From Fulvivirga sediminis (GTDB taxonomy: Bacteria; Bacteroidota; Bacteroidia; Cytophagales; Cyclobacteriaceae): a stretch of 64,000 nucleotides of DNA. This document shows, in pieces, positions 44,537-53,212 of the stretch. Within the stretch, counting starts at the first letter, position 1. Each line of letters starts with the position of its first letter. The stretch is taken from assembly GCF_016757215.1 (NCBI RefSeq), contig NZ_JAESIY010000006.1, forward strand, positions 124,001 to 188,000, written 5' to 3'. Made by a program: the position numbers and the translations under genes. Under the pieces are notes generated by a model. That model was not told the DNA's origin. It did no database searches and saw only the letters and a program-made list of their open reading frames with translations.

Positions 44537-46100
44537 TAGATGAAGCGATTGCTTTTTTTAAGGTTAATCCAAGTTTAGCAGGAGTAAATACGTTCTTCTC
44601 CCAGCTTTTATAATAAGTGACACTTTGGGCTTTTTCATTAAGCCTGCGCAGTTCATCACCACTATCAATATGCAGGTACTTACATAATGCCTGACCATGA
44701 TAATGCATGCTATGATACTGCTGTCCGTAGGACTCAAATAGTCCTTTTAAAACATAATTTGAAAAAGGTAATGACCAGGTTCTTCCCGGAGTCTGCTCTA
44801 AAATATTATGGGAGGTCCAAAGCTTTTTCTCTTTCACATAAGTCTCAAAAGCATCCTGACTAACATAAGATAACAAAGAGACATTTTGATCTGCTGGTAG
44901 TTTGTTGATTAAATATTCGGCCAGCGCTGAGTCATGGTTTAACGAGACATTTTTAATAAGAGCTGCCTGATGCATAGCATGCACTTTCTTTCTCGCATTC
45001 ATTTGAAAATCTTTACCTAAAATATAATCCACAAAAGCCGCGGTGCCTTTCGTGAACTGGTGTGCCCAAAAAGAGAGAGGTATTACTTCAAGAAAAGATG
45101 ACAAATAGTATTGATGTTTATCATTAAACCATTCAATGTCATATTGATGATCAAAGCCATAGTTTATAAGCATACTTTCGTCATTCCAAAAGTCATCAGG
45201 ATGGTTTTCATCAGGCACTGAGATGGCGATATTATCAGATGAAATCAAACCTAAAAGGGCTGATTTTTTTGAGGTCTTAATGTAAGTAGATAACTTTTGA
45301 GCCGTGAACTTATACAAGTCGCTTTCCGGTATTCTTAAAAGCATGGCAGCTACAAGCGCTCTACATTCCTTTTCTGTTTTTTTCTCCTTTGCCTTATAAG
45401 CGAATTCATTATTGTAAATATGGGTGAGAAAATCCTGATCCAGCCGGCTCAGGTTACTGTTCATAACTTCCAGAAAGCCCTTTTTGGTTATAATAGCCTC
45501 GGCATCCCATGTGTTTTTTAACAGCTGTATTGCAGTCTCAGGATCACTGGCGTGCAGTTCAGCCCAAAAGTTTTTCCGCTGTGCGGTAGTACCTTCTTCC
45601 CATATATCTGATTTTTCAAAATCTAAGAATAGCTCCTTTTTAGGGTGATGAGAGAGCATCCACCTGCCTTTGTTGCCCAGCACTTTTACGGCTTTCTCAC
45701 GCAGTTCCAGGCGCATGATTTGGGTAAGATTTACTAAATTAACACTCTCACTACCAGCTATTTTCCACTGTTTTGAAATTAGCCAGTCCAGCCAGTCACC
45801 TAGCAGGTAATCGCTCAACTGAGCTCCTGCATTTTTTATAGCCTGGAAAACCCTCATCGGCAGCTCAGGGGCTTCTGCTAATGTTTCCTCAATAGCAGCT
45901 TTATCTTCTACTTTCTCATAAGGCGGTAGCGCTCCTGCCTCCTGGTAATAGGTTAAGTATGCAGCAGCCTGCAGTAAATGCTCTTCCGGCGTTTGATCGG
46001 TATCTTTCAGCGCTTCCTGTATCGAAGAAGGCAGCAAACTCGCTTCCAACGGCTTTTTCTCCGTGCCTATTAAGGCTATATTTCTAAATGACTCCCACAT
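44529..46100 (-). CDS. DUF5691 family protein
   Basis: 523 residues, helical, without signal peptide or membrane spans. Opening WESFRNIALIGTEKKPLEASLLP and HLLQAAAYLTYYQEAGALPP are typical of DUF5691, a family known only from this operon type; WMLSHHP and HEAT-like helix pairs follow. No catalytic motif seen. It begins 2 bp after the SWIM gene and overlaps the MoxR gene, so its dosage is tied to both. Likely an adaptor or substrate-recognition subunit (inference). Confidence 0.85.
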   Translation of the reverse strand: MWESFRNIALIGTEKKPLEASLLPSSIQEALKDTDQTPEEHLLQAAAYLTYYQEAGALPPYEKVEDKAAIEETLAEAPELPMRVFQAIKNAGAQLSDYLLGDWLDWLISKQWKIAGSESVNLVNLTQIMRLELREKAVKVLGNKGRWMLSHHPKKELFLDFEKSDIWEEGTTAQRKNFWAELHASDPETAIQLLKNTWDAEAIITKKGFLEVMNSNLSRLDQDFLTHIYNNEFAYKAKEKKTEKECRALVAAMLLRIPESDLYKFTAQKLSTYIKTSKKSALLGLISSDNIAISVPDENHPDDFWNDESMLINYGFDHQYDIEWFNDKHQYYLSSFLEVIPLSFWAHQFTKGTAAFVDYILGKDFQMNARKKVHAMHQAALIKNVSLNHDSALAEYLINKLPADQNVSLLSYVSQDAFETYVKEKKLWTSHNILEQTPGRTWSLPFSNYVLKGLFESYGQQYHSMHYHGQALCKYLHIDSGDELRRLNEKAQSVTYYKSWEKNVFTPAKLGLTLKKAIASSNE

Positions 46101-46102
46101 AG

Positions 46103-47428
46103 CTACAAAATGGTATATTGGTTATTTTGAAATATGCCTAAAGGGATCGCCTTTCCATCGCGAATAACTACCGCCATAGGGTGGGAAGCCGTGCCGCATA
46201 TGGCCAAACTTTTTAGGCACTTGTCTATGTCATAGCCTTTCATAAGCGGCATAAGATAGTGATCATGATCTGCCATGAACCATGTATCATTTTTTAAGAT
46301 CAATTTACTGTTATTTAAAATAAACAAATGATCATTAGACCATGGATTTTCCTTTATCAGTTCAGTCTTTTTGTGGTGTGCTTCTAACCAGTTTTCAGTG
46401 AAAGTAAAATCAGCATCAAACTTATCAGCAGCATTGGTTTGTGTTTTTATTACTGCCCGCTGTGGCTGCACGGAAGGAAAAAAGGCCAACTGCCCTTCTA
46501 TATAACTGCCTGGTAATATGATAGATTCAAAAGAAGAAAAGCGTGTAGAGAAATTAAGAACTAATGCCTTTCTATTGCTTCTTTTACCTATCAGCCAGTT
46601 TCTTTGCGTTACAATATCATCATTGGTTTCTTCCAGCTGCCCTACTACCAGCCAATGGTCATCTACCACTTCAGCATTGGCATCAGCCAATAATTCTTTA
46701 CTGGATTGGCTCCAGCCGGCAAGGGTTCTTATGGTGTATTGCCACTGTGAGTCATATTGATCATAATTCTTAATGGCTTGGATCAGTAGAAAAAGCTTTG
46801 AGATGAGCTTTAAGGATTCATCCTGCCAAACGCTGCCGTCTTTATAATTAAGCTGACCGAGTTCTCTCACCCAAAAAGCGAGTCCGGGAGCCTTGGCATC
46901 TACCATGCGAGCCGCCACTTTTTTAAAGTCTTTAGCAGATTTAAAAGAAAGCTCCAACAAGCCCATCCTTACCAGGTCTTTGAGCCAAAGCTCCAGCTCA
47001 GCGGCGCCTGCCTGTACCTGCTCTAATCGTTTAGCAACAGTATCCTTAGCGGCACTTTTAGCTTTAGTTTTCTTAGGGGCTTCTGCCGCCTTTTCCTGCC
47101 TTGCCTTACGACTATCCATCCAGGCGCTCACCCATTCCGGCTCCTCCTGTACCGAGAAATTTTGTTCCTGACTGCCGTATAAAAGCATTAACGCTATGGC
47201 ATGCTTACAAGGAAACTGACGAGAAGGACAGGAGCATTTAAAAGCGATATCATTAAGATCAATTTGGGTGAGATGTGGATTTTTGCCACTACCTCTAATA
47301 GCACCCCAGATCACCCGATCACTTTTACCAAACGACTCCCACTTACTGTTTCCACTTAATTTTTTACCAGCACTAAAAGCTGACGCATTGGGAGCAATAG
47401 ACTGGATTTGTTCTTCCGAAAAACTCAA
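46103..47428 (-). CDS. SWIM zinc-finger protein, first gene of the five-gene operon
   Basis: 441 residues. A SWIM zinc finger lies near the N-terminus: C65, C67, C74 and H76 (FKCSCPSRQFPCKHAIALML), the CxCx(n)CxH pattern. A Lys/Ala-rich linker (about 108-135) leads into a helical and beta-rich remainder with no known enzyme motif. SWIM domains bind nucleic acid or protein. The start is TTG (47426-47428) because no in-frame ATG or GTG lies between it and the upstream stop. The operon promoter must lie in 47429-47768 but no TAnnTTTG box is evident. Confidence 0.88.
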   Translation of the reverse strand: MSFSEEQIQSIAPNASAFSAGKKLSGNSKWESFGKSDRVIWGAIRGSGKNPHLTQIDLNDIAFKCSCPSRQFPCKHAIALMLLYGSQEQNFSVQEEPEWVSAWMDSRKARQEKAAEAPKKTKAKSAAKDTVAKRLEQVQAGAAELELWLKDLVRMGLLELSFKSAKDFKKVAARMVDAKAPGLAFWVRELGQLNYKDGSVWQDESLKLISKLFLLIQAIKNYDQYDSQWQYTIRTLAGWSQSSKELLADANAEVVDDHWLVVGQLEETNDDIVTQRNWLIGKRSNRKALVLNFSTRFSSFESIILPGSYIEGQLAFFPSVQPQRAVIKTQTNAADKFDADFTFTENWLEAHHKKTELIKENPWSNDHLFILNNSKLILKNDTWFMADHDHYLMPLMKGYDIDKCLKSLAICGTASHPMAVVIRDGKAIPLGIFQNNQYTIL

Positions 47429-47768
47429 GATAATAGGTTAATTATAAGGAGCGTTAACTTACAAGTTTTTGTTTTAAGAGCAAAGAGATTGAAGTATGTT
47501 GATGAGGGTTTTGGGCTTTGTGGATTGGTGGGAGATGTTGGAGGTGGGACACTATGTGGAGCGTGGGGGGAGCGGTGTTAGCCTTTGTTATGCAAATGCA
47601 TCTCTACTTACCCGGCCAGAGGCCTAAGGAATAGTCGTCACGCGGCAAGAGCCGAGCAACTGTTGGATTGGTAATAATTTGGCGACAGAGGGCGAAATAC
47701 CTTTAAGGAGTGTATTTTATGCGGCTTCGCATCCCTTACGTTAAGTCATTGAAGGTCAGTAAGTATGT
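47429..47768. other. Spacer upstream of the SWIM operon
   Basis: 340 bp with no gene. It carries an unusually G-rich patch (about 47513-47580, GGTGGGAGATGTTGGAGG and TGGAGCGTGGGGGGAGCGG, C-rich on the transcribed minus strand) and repeat copy E2. Confidence 0.55.
47586..47660 (+). repeat. Repeat family E, copy 2
   Basis: TTATGCAAATGCATCTCTAC, TTACCCGGCCAGAGGCCTAA, then AAGAGCCGAGCAACT, matching 37876-37950 in the same orientation. The two copies sit outside opposite ends of a block that includes the macro-like gene and the SWIM-vWA operon. Confidence 0.65.
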
Positions 47769-48173
47769 TTACTTTAGATAAATGTCAGGTATTATACCAT
47801 TAGAACCAACTCGAATATGAACCTCTATAGTGGTATCAAGAGATTTGGTATCTTCATAAGAGTATTCAGCATCACTTAATGTTCCCTGAATTTCATTATT
47901 CCTAAACAATTCAAAGTGAATGCTTAAATCTATGTTACATGCGTACTCGCTGAATTGACCCGGAAGAAAATTCCTCACAAAATTTATTTGAGCATCTACT
48001 ATATCGAAATTAACTATTTCCGCATAGCCTCCAGATAAGTTTGATGGACCGTCAATAAGTGAAACTGGATCTATGTCACCATATTTCTTATTTAAATAAC
48101 CTGAAAGCTCCTTATGTAATTTTTCAGAGTTTAATAATGTAGTTTTATGTAAAACAAAAGAAGGATTATTCAT
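47769..48173 (-). CDS. Hypothetical protein (134 aa)
   Basis: I do not recognise it. 134 residues, soluble, no signal peptide, beta-rich in the second half (CNIDLSIHFELFRNN, TTIEVHIRVGSNG). It has no neighbour in an operon and lies between repeat copies, one of the isolated genes of the accessory block. The ATG at 48171-48173 is the only sensible start. Confidence 0.6.
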   Translation of the reverse strand: MNNPSFVLHKTTLLNSEKLHKELSGYLNKKYGDIDPVSLIDGPSNLSGGYAEIVNFDIVDAQINFVRNFLPGQFSEYACNIDLSIHFELFRNNEIQGTLSDAEYSYEDTKSLDTTIEVHIRVGSNGIIPDIYLK

Positions 48174-48248
48174 AATAATTATAGTTTGGTTTCATAATTA
48201 AATAAAAATACATAGGTTTTAACGTTAATCAACATCTTGTCAAATTAT

Positions 48249-48671
48249 ATGAATGAGAAAAGCATTAAACTAGCATTTAAGCTAATTCAATATCTAGATA
48301 AAAAAGAGAGAGCAAATACTGATGATATCACAAACCCTCACTTAGTTGATGATGATAGTTAAGATAGTTAAGAAAGTTATAAAATAATTTACGTAAGAGA
48401 CACTTTAGTTACAGAAGGTTATGTAAGGTTTTTAGGTAAGGACAATTATTTTATTTCGTTGACAGCTAAAGGACGAAGGCTTTCAAAAATTAAAAATGAG
48501 ACTGAATTCCTTGATTTTTTAGAAAATAGCGAGCAGATGCATCCAAGGTTAAAAAATGCTGTTGAAAGCAGTATTCTTATGGAAAAAGAGAATAAAGGTC
48601 TTCATAATTTAGTCAATTCTTTGCCTGACAACTTACGGCACGAAAAAAGTTCTACCAAAGACCACTTATGA
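48249..48671 (+). pseudogene. Small winged-helix-like protein interrupted by two in-frame TAA codons
   Basis: From the ATG at 48249 one frame runs 140 codons to the TGA at 48669-48671, apart from TAA at 48360-48362 and 48369-48371. The stops lie in a tandem GATAGTTAA duplication. Before them: NEKSIKLAFKLIQYLDKKER; after: YKIIYVRDTLVTEGYVRFLG, ISLTAKGRRLSKI, i.e. helix-helix-wing (L-T-x-K-G-R) of the small wHTH proteins common in Bacteroidota, then a helical tail. Read-through would restore the protein; as it stands it is a nonsense pseudogene. Confidence 0.7.
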
Positions 48672-48718
48672 ACTAAAGTCAGTTCATGGGTTAAACCTAT
48701 CTTAATCAGTATTATTGC

Positions 48719-48750
48719 CCCCCTCGTTCCCGCCATGCTCTGCATGGTGG
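48719..48750 (-). repeat. REP-like repeat family B, copy 2
   Basis: Minus strand CCACCATGCAGAGCATGGCG, GGAACGAGGG with the perfect CCATGC-AGA-GCATGG hairpin, as at 37319-37350. Confidence 0.7.
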
Positions 48751-48814
48751 AAGTACTTTATATCATTAGCCCGCTATCTTTAGTCTTACCGAAGGGCGAC
48801 TAAGGATTTGTAAA

Positions 48815-48838
48815 TACCACGAGTGTCTCTGACACGGT
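48815..48838 (-). repeat. Isolated family D hairpin, inverted
   Basis: Minus strand ACCGTGTCAGAGACACTCG equals the first hairpin (GTGTC-AGA-GACAC) of the family D elements but in the opposite orientation and without the rest of the element. Confidence 0.55.
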
Positions 48839-48924
48839 AAATTTGGCACCATTCATTTATATAATTCAATTTTCAACATGCCCTGCATTCCAGCATAGTA
48901 GTACTCTGGCACCGCCTGGTCATC

Positions 48925-49086
48925 GTCCACTCAAATACCTGACTGATTTCTTATGTTATAAATGCCTGACAGGTAATGAATTTAAACAATAATTGCTTAA
49001 AAGGATATGATTTTGTTGCTTAATACCGTGCCAGCGGCACTAGTTACCATTAGAAAGTTCGTAGTCGCAGACTACGAACAGCTAGG
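48925..49086 (+). repeat. Family D element, copy 1 (about 160 bp)
   Basis: A conserved 5' part (TCAAATACCTGACTGATTTC ... TTTAAACAATAATTGCTTAA) followed by two hairpins: GTGCC-AGC-GGCAC and TTCGTAGTC-GCA-GACTACGAA. It is near-identical to 50149-50311 and diverged at 55694-55848. It lies just past the end of the 335-aa gene. Confidence 0.8.
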
Positions 49087-49127
49087 GCTCTTGGAGGAGA
49101 GAAAATAACTAATTCATTTTCTCAATC

Positions 49128-50135
49128 CTATTCATTATTTTTAGGTATGTAATATGGTTTTAAATATGATCCTTCATGAGAGTTCAAAAAATCATTTACT
49201 TTATGCTCATACTCCTTAAATTCAATTAGATAATTCTTTAAGTAAGCTGCCAATTCATTACTACAGTATACCTTGGAGTAATTCAAATTATCAACATATT
49301 TATCAGAATCTATGCTTATTTCTGATTTTGCTTCATATGAAGAAATACAATTATTCTTGTAAAAATATAATCTTTTTGATTCAAGTTTTTGTGTGGAATC
49401 ATTGTCATTTAATCTACTAAATTCGAAAACATCTTCCCCTAATTTTAATTGATCAACATATTGAAGATGCCCATTCCATAGATAGAAAGTAGTCTTTTGA
49501 TATTGCATTGGCATAGACCAATAATATTTTCTTCCTTCATTCACACTATGTCCAGTCTCAACTACTATTTTTTGTAATGAATCCCTTTCATCAAAAAAAT
49601 AGGTTCTTCTACTGTTATTTGTGTATCCTATTAATTTAAAAGATTCATCTCCTTCAAAATCATAATATAACTTATGATAATCATTATGTCGCAGTTCTCT
49701 TGTTCTTAAATTTTTATAAAAACCATACTCAAACCTGTTGATTATATCTACATATGAATTAGGAAAAACCATTCTATTAAAATTACTATCCCTCTTAGAA
49801 ATGTCTGAAACACGCCTATTAATTAACACCTCGAGTGAATCAATATTAATATCTCTAATTATATTAAAGCCATAATTATCAGTTTGCAATTTTTTTGAAC
49901 TAGAAACAATCAAAGGAGCAACAGGCTCACCTCTCATCGCTCTCACAGCATTCCCTAATTCCCTAGAAGTCATTGACCTTAATTCATTCTCACTATATCT
50001 TAATAATAATGAATCCCTTAAGGTCAATTTATCTTGAGATAATAAAGGACCCGACAACACGAATAAAAAAAAGGTCACAATTTTCCCTGAATTTTTTAAA
50101 TAATATAATTTCCCTTTCATCAGTTTCAAATGCAT
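49128..50135 (-). CDS. Hypothetical secreted protein (335 aa) bracketed by family D elements
   Basis: No family recognised. N-terminal signal peptide (KIVTFFLFVLSGPLLSQ, cleavage near residue 34; an alternative ATG at 50118-50120 would give a shorter leader). The mature part is polar, Tyr/Asn/Asp-rich and beta-prone, with repeated Y-F-D/Y-L-W-N-G style strands (AYFFDERDSLQKIVVETGHS-like, FYLWNGHLQYVDQLKLGED), reminiscent of YD- or MORN-type antiparallel strands but not assignable. It is the only gene between D1 and D2, which are direct repeats. Confidence 0.6.
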   Translation of the reverse strand: MHLKLMKGKLYYLKNSGKIVTFFLFVLSGPLLSQDKLTLRDSLLLRYSENELRSMTSRELGNAVRAMRGEPVAPLIVSSSKKLQTDNYGFNIIRDINIDSLEVLINRRVSDISKRDSNFNRMVFPNSYVDIINRFEYGFYKNLRTRELRHNDYHKLYYDFEGDESFKLIGYTNNSRRTYFFDERDSLQKIVVETGHSVNEGRKYYWSMPMQYQKTTFYLWNGHLQYVDQLKLGEDVFEFSRLNDNDSTQKLESKRLYFYKNNCISSYEAKSEISIDSDKYVDNLNYSKVYCSNELAAYLKNYLIEFKEYEHKVNDFLNSHEGSYLKPYYIPKNNE

Positions 50136-50148
50136 ATAATCAATACTT

Positions 50149-50311
50149 GTCCGCTCAAATGCCTGACTGATTTCTTATGTTATAAATGCCTGACAGGTAA
50201 TGAATTTAAACAATAATTGCTTAAAAGGATATGGTTTTGTTGCTTAATACTGTGTCAGAGAAACTAGTTAGTATGGGAAGGTTCGTAGTCACAGACTATG
50301 GACAGCGAGGG
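50149..50311 (+). repeat. Family D element, copy 2
   Basis: Same orientation as D1 and at about 90% identity by eye over the first 110 bp. Hairpins are GTGTC-AGA-GAAAC (one pair lost) and TTCGTAGTC-ACA-GACTATGGA (partly lost), so this copy is decaying. Confidence 0.8.
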
Positions 50312-50313
50312 TA

Positions 50314-51198
50314 TTATTCCGAGATTAGTCTTAACTGTAAATTGATCTTTGCATTAGCCGCAGTATTATTTATGAGTGCCGGTAGAAAATCATCTTTGAC
50401 TTGTAGGATACTGGCCATGATGTTTTTTTTCATGTCGGTTTCTAGTCCTTTGTCTTTTTCTACGATTTCTTTCACTTCCCGTCCTTTTTCATCCCAGAAA
50501 TAGCGCATTTCCCGTATATCAAATGAATTAAAATGTCCATTTTTGTCTATAACAAAATTGATATTGAACATCATGTCGTTATATTCGAGCATGCCGTAGT
50601 CAAAATTTGCCAATATTCTGTCCGTGAAAAATCTCTCCAGGCAAAAAGCGTCACAAGGGTAATCCTTTTACTCTTTTAATATTGGCAATACATCCAATTC
50701 CCTTAATAAATACGTATCGTTTTCCGGAATCATTTTGTTATCAGTGAGTTCCGGCACATTTTGGCTGTGTATCTCATTCACCCCCAGGTGTATTTTGGCG
50801 TTTGGAACGTCTTCTACCTTTTCAAGCTTAAAGATCAGATTGGAATGGATGTAAAAAACATTATGGTCATGTATTACAAATTCTCCTACATAATTATCGC
50901 AAACCAAATATTTTGACTCCTCAAGGTCATATTTAACGTCGCTAAATCCAAAAACCTCCGGTTTATTGGTAGAAAAAATGTGGTCAGAACTAAATTCCAT
51001 CATCAAACCATTTACCCCTTCAGACAGATGTTGTCGTTCACTTTTATCAAGCCCTCTTCCTACAAAACTCATATAGGTCCAGCCATCAATGCGCCATTTC
51101 CCTTCTAATAAATTGCTTTGTGCTGGTGTCTGGCCGAAGCAAGTAAAACCAGCGATAGAGATTATTGCTATTATGATAAATAAGTTACGTTTTGGCAT
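50314..51198 (-). pseudogene. Secreted protein interrupted by one in-frame TAA
   Basis: The ATG at 51196-51198 opens 176 codons (signal peptide ending at TCFGQ; lipocalin-like LLEGKWRIDGWTYMSF strand) that stop at TAA 50668-50670. The same frame continues without a break as KDYPCDAFCLERFFTDRILA, NFDYGMLEYNDMMFNINFVI, DKNGHFNSFDIREM to the stop at 50314. The tail has the TonB-C-like 'FVIDKNGxF' pattern seen at the ends of Bacteroidota secreted proteins. One continuous 294-codon frame across the stop argues for a recent nonsense mutation (or read-through). Confidence 0.65.
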
Positions 51199-51359
51199 GA
51201 ATATTTTTCAGAAAAAGTAGATGAAGTGGCAAGTTATGAAGAATATATTTCGAGCAAAAGATTCCCCAGGGCAATCTTTATTACCAGAGATAATTCTGAC
51301 AACTCATATCGAAAAAGGAGTTTGTCAGCATTCCGAAAAAAGTAAATTCATTACTTCAA

Positions 51360-51385
51360 CATGATCGTAGCATCCAGCTAAATAT
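51360..51385 (+). repeat. Short fragment of repeat family F
   Basis: ATGATCGTAGCATCCAGCTA matches the TGGTCGTAGCATCCGCTACG start of the F elements, then diverges. Confidence 0.4.
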
Positions 51386-51402
51386 ATTTACTGAAAATGT
51401 TT

Positions 51403-52038
51403 TCATTTTTTATCCTTATAAGATTCACCCAACAGAAACTTGATTCCATTTGACATATTTTCCACCATATTCGGTAAGGCTGGCAACTGTCCCGTTTTAA
51501 AATACACAATTAGGTTTCGGACAGTAAAGACCGTTCCTAGAAAAAATAATGATATCCCTAACACTATCATCAAACCACCAACTAATCCCATTGCAATTCT
51601 TTTAGCAGTACTATTACCACGTCCAATTATATAAGTATCATATATTTTTAATTTTTCAATAGTTCCCTTATTTCCTATCTTATAAGAAGCAATAACATTT
51701 AAATCATTCACATAAATGGGCAATAGAGTATAAACTGATTTTTCATCATCAATTTCTGCTAACTTTTGAATCAATTTTATCAAATGAATATGCTCACCAT
51801 CTATTAAATAATAAACCTTTTTATAATTTCTATTATCTAGTTTTACATCGAACCGTATGTAATTCCTATTAGTTTGATTTAAATAATCTACATTAATTGA
51901 TTCAATGTAGGACTTTTTTAAATCAACATCTTCTTCTAAAAAAGCTTGCTTTAGTAACCCAGGTCCTAAGAACAGAGAGGTTCCTACAGTTACTCCTAAA
52001 AGGAATAAATATTTCAATATGTACTCAAATAATCTCAA
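51403..52038 (-). CDS. Hypothetical membrane protein (211 aa)
   Basis: N-terminal membrane helix (about 8-28, LKYLFLLGVTVGTSLFLGPGL), a 110-residue extracytoplasmic-looking beta-rich region with IRFDVKLDNRNYKKVYYLIDGEHIHL, then two helices (about 148-185, GLVGGLMIVLGISLFFLGTVF) and a short Lys-rich tail. The layout resembles DUF3592-type membrane proteins, but this is not certain. Start TTG (52036-52038). It is followed 25 bp upstream by a 143-aa gene on the same strand, so they form a two-gene unit. Confidence 0.6.
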   Translation of the reverse strand: MRLFEYILKYLFLLGVTVGTSLFLGPGLLKQAFLEEDVDLKKSYIESINVDYLNQTNRNYIRFDVKLDNRNYKKVYYLIDGEHIHLIKLIQKLAEIDDEKSVYTLLPIYVNDLNVIASYKIGNKGTIEKLKIYDTYIIGRGNSTAKRIAMGLVGGLMIVLGISLFFLGTVFTVRNLIVYFKTGQLPALPNMVENMSNGIKFLLGESYKDKK

Positions 52039-52063
52039 CTCAATTAAGGATTCACATTATAAA

Positions 52064-52495
52064 TTATTGACTTAATTGAATATCATCAGGTAAAGGCAGA
52101 TTCAAAGTCTCAAAATATTCCTCCCATGTCGATTCTAATTCATTAGGCATAACATCTTCTCCAAACCAATTTTCAGCTATCTTAATTAAACTTAATCGTT
52201 GATATGCCAATAGCTCGGAGGTTGCTATGCTTACTTCCGAACTTCCACTCCTAGAAAAAATTTGAAATTTATATCCCTTATAATAACCAAAAGTCTTCAC
52301 CAAGTATGCATTTGTTAATTCATTTTTATCTATAATCGACACAAAGCCATCTTCAGCCTTTTCGTAATAAAATTGTTTCAAGGGACAATCCTTACCAATC
52401 CATATTAAAATAATCTTGTCATCATCATCCCTTATTGTTTGAATCATCAGATGAAAACCTTTGTATTTGGTATATTGACCATTTCTAAAAATCAT
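52064..52495 (-). CDS. Hypothetical soluble protein (143 aa)
   Basis: No family recognised. No signal peptide. A beta-rich N-terminal half (YTKYKGFHLMIQTIRDDDDKIILIWIG) leads to a helical C-terminus (LIKIAENWFGEDVMPNELESTWEEYFETLNLP). Size, solubility and pairing with a small membrane protein in a repeat-rich island are what immunity-type genes often look like, but there is no toxin gene nearby and I would not assign that role. ATG at 52493-52495. Confidence 0.6.
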   Translation of the reverse strand: MIFRNGQYTKYKGFHLMIQTIRDDDDKIILIWIGKDCPLKQFYYEKAEDGFVSIIDKNELTNAYLVKTFGYYKGYKFQIFSRSGSSEVSIATSELLAYQRLSLIKIAENWFGEDVMPNELESTWEEYFETLNLPLPDDIQLSQ

Positions 52496-52579
52496 TCTTA
52501 CATTTAATCTACTGGAATAAATTTATTTTTACTTTTTGAAAATACTGCTTTTAAAGTTTCAGTTTCGCCAGATGAAACC

Positions 52580-52705
52580 CCCGCCTGGTCATAGCATCCG
52601 CTACGATCCAATTATAGCTTTAGCATCCGCTCAAATTCTCCCCTTATCCGTATATCTATTACATACTTCAAAACTAATCGAGCATTGTGGCTTCAGGCAT
52701 CTATT
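52580..52705 (+). repeat. Family F element, copy 1 (left part)
   Basis: CCCGCCTGGTCATAGCATCC ... ATTATAGCTTTAGCATCCGC ... CATACTTCAAAACTAATCGA ... GCATTGTGGCTTCAGGCATC. It matches 54668-54795 base for base except for a few substitutions. Hairpin CATAGC-atcc-GCTACG near the start. Confidence 0.8.
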
Positions 52706-52993
52706 CACAAGCTTCATCCTGTAAAATTTATTTGAAAAATTTTTAAGAAAATTCAATCCACTAGTCAAAATACAAGCCTCAAACACCTCCATTCTCCAAT
52801 TCTAGTGTTTATATCGCCGTCATCCAAAAGCTTATTTACACGTAATGTATCTTATTTTTTTGAGTAAATAGAATGATAAAACTGCGAACTCAAGCTACAG
52901 ATCGAATCACATTCAAATACATAATTTCTATAAATAACTATAATTTTATATATTGTCCCTTTGAACGTTACAACTCTTAAAATTACATCAAAT

Positions 52994-53149
52994 ATGAAAA
53001 TATTAAGAATACTCTCTCTTGTGGCCATGTTAGCTGGTATGTTTTTTATGAATGCCTGCTCTGACCCATATGATGAGATTAATAAAAATAAATTATCAAC
53101 TGATCCTGCCACTTCTGATGGCAGGGGTATAGATGATAGAGATGATTAA
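52994..53149 (+). CDS. Small lipoprotein (51 aa)
   Basis: Lipoprotein signal MKILRILSLVAMLAGMFFMN followed by the lipobox cysteine (ACSD), then only about 28 mature residues, highly acidic (DPYDEINKN, GRGIDDRDD). ATG at 52994-52996, with the longer frame upstream lacking a start of its own. It precedes the TPR lipoprotein gene by 63 bp on the same strand, with no terminator between them. It could be a small structural lipoprotein or a peptide ligand/inhibitor for the TPR protein (inference). F1 lies upstream. Confidence 0.65.
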   Translation: MKILRILSLVAMLAGMFFMNACSDPYDEINKNKLSTDPATSDGRGIDDRDD

Positions 53150-53212
53150 ATCATGCTCTCGTTAAGCACTTTGCACTACTAGCCACATTTCAACCTATTT
53201 AAACCTAACCTA

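Larger units (their letters stand above)
48672..49127. other. Gene-free repeat cluster
   Basis: About 455 bp containing B2 (48719-48750), an inverted family D hairpin (about 48815-48838) and D1 (48925-49086). No gene. Confidence 0.7.

Noticed and set aside
51199-51346. Open plus-strand frame reading EYFSEKVDEVASYEEY...
   Set aside because: It has no start codon of its own and extends back into the antisense of the secreted pseudogene; only 49 codons and no match I can name. It could be a tail of a lost gene.
52064-52495. Immunity protein of a toxin system
   Set aside because: Size and context fit, but there is no toxin, secretion marker or recognised immunity family next to it.
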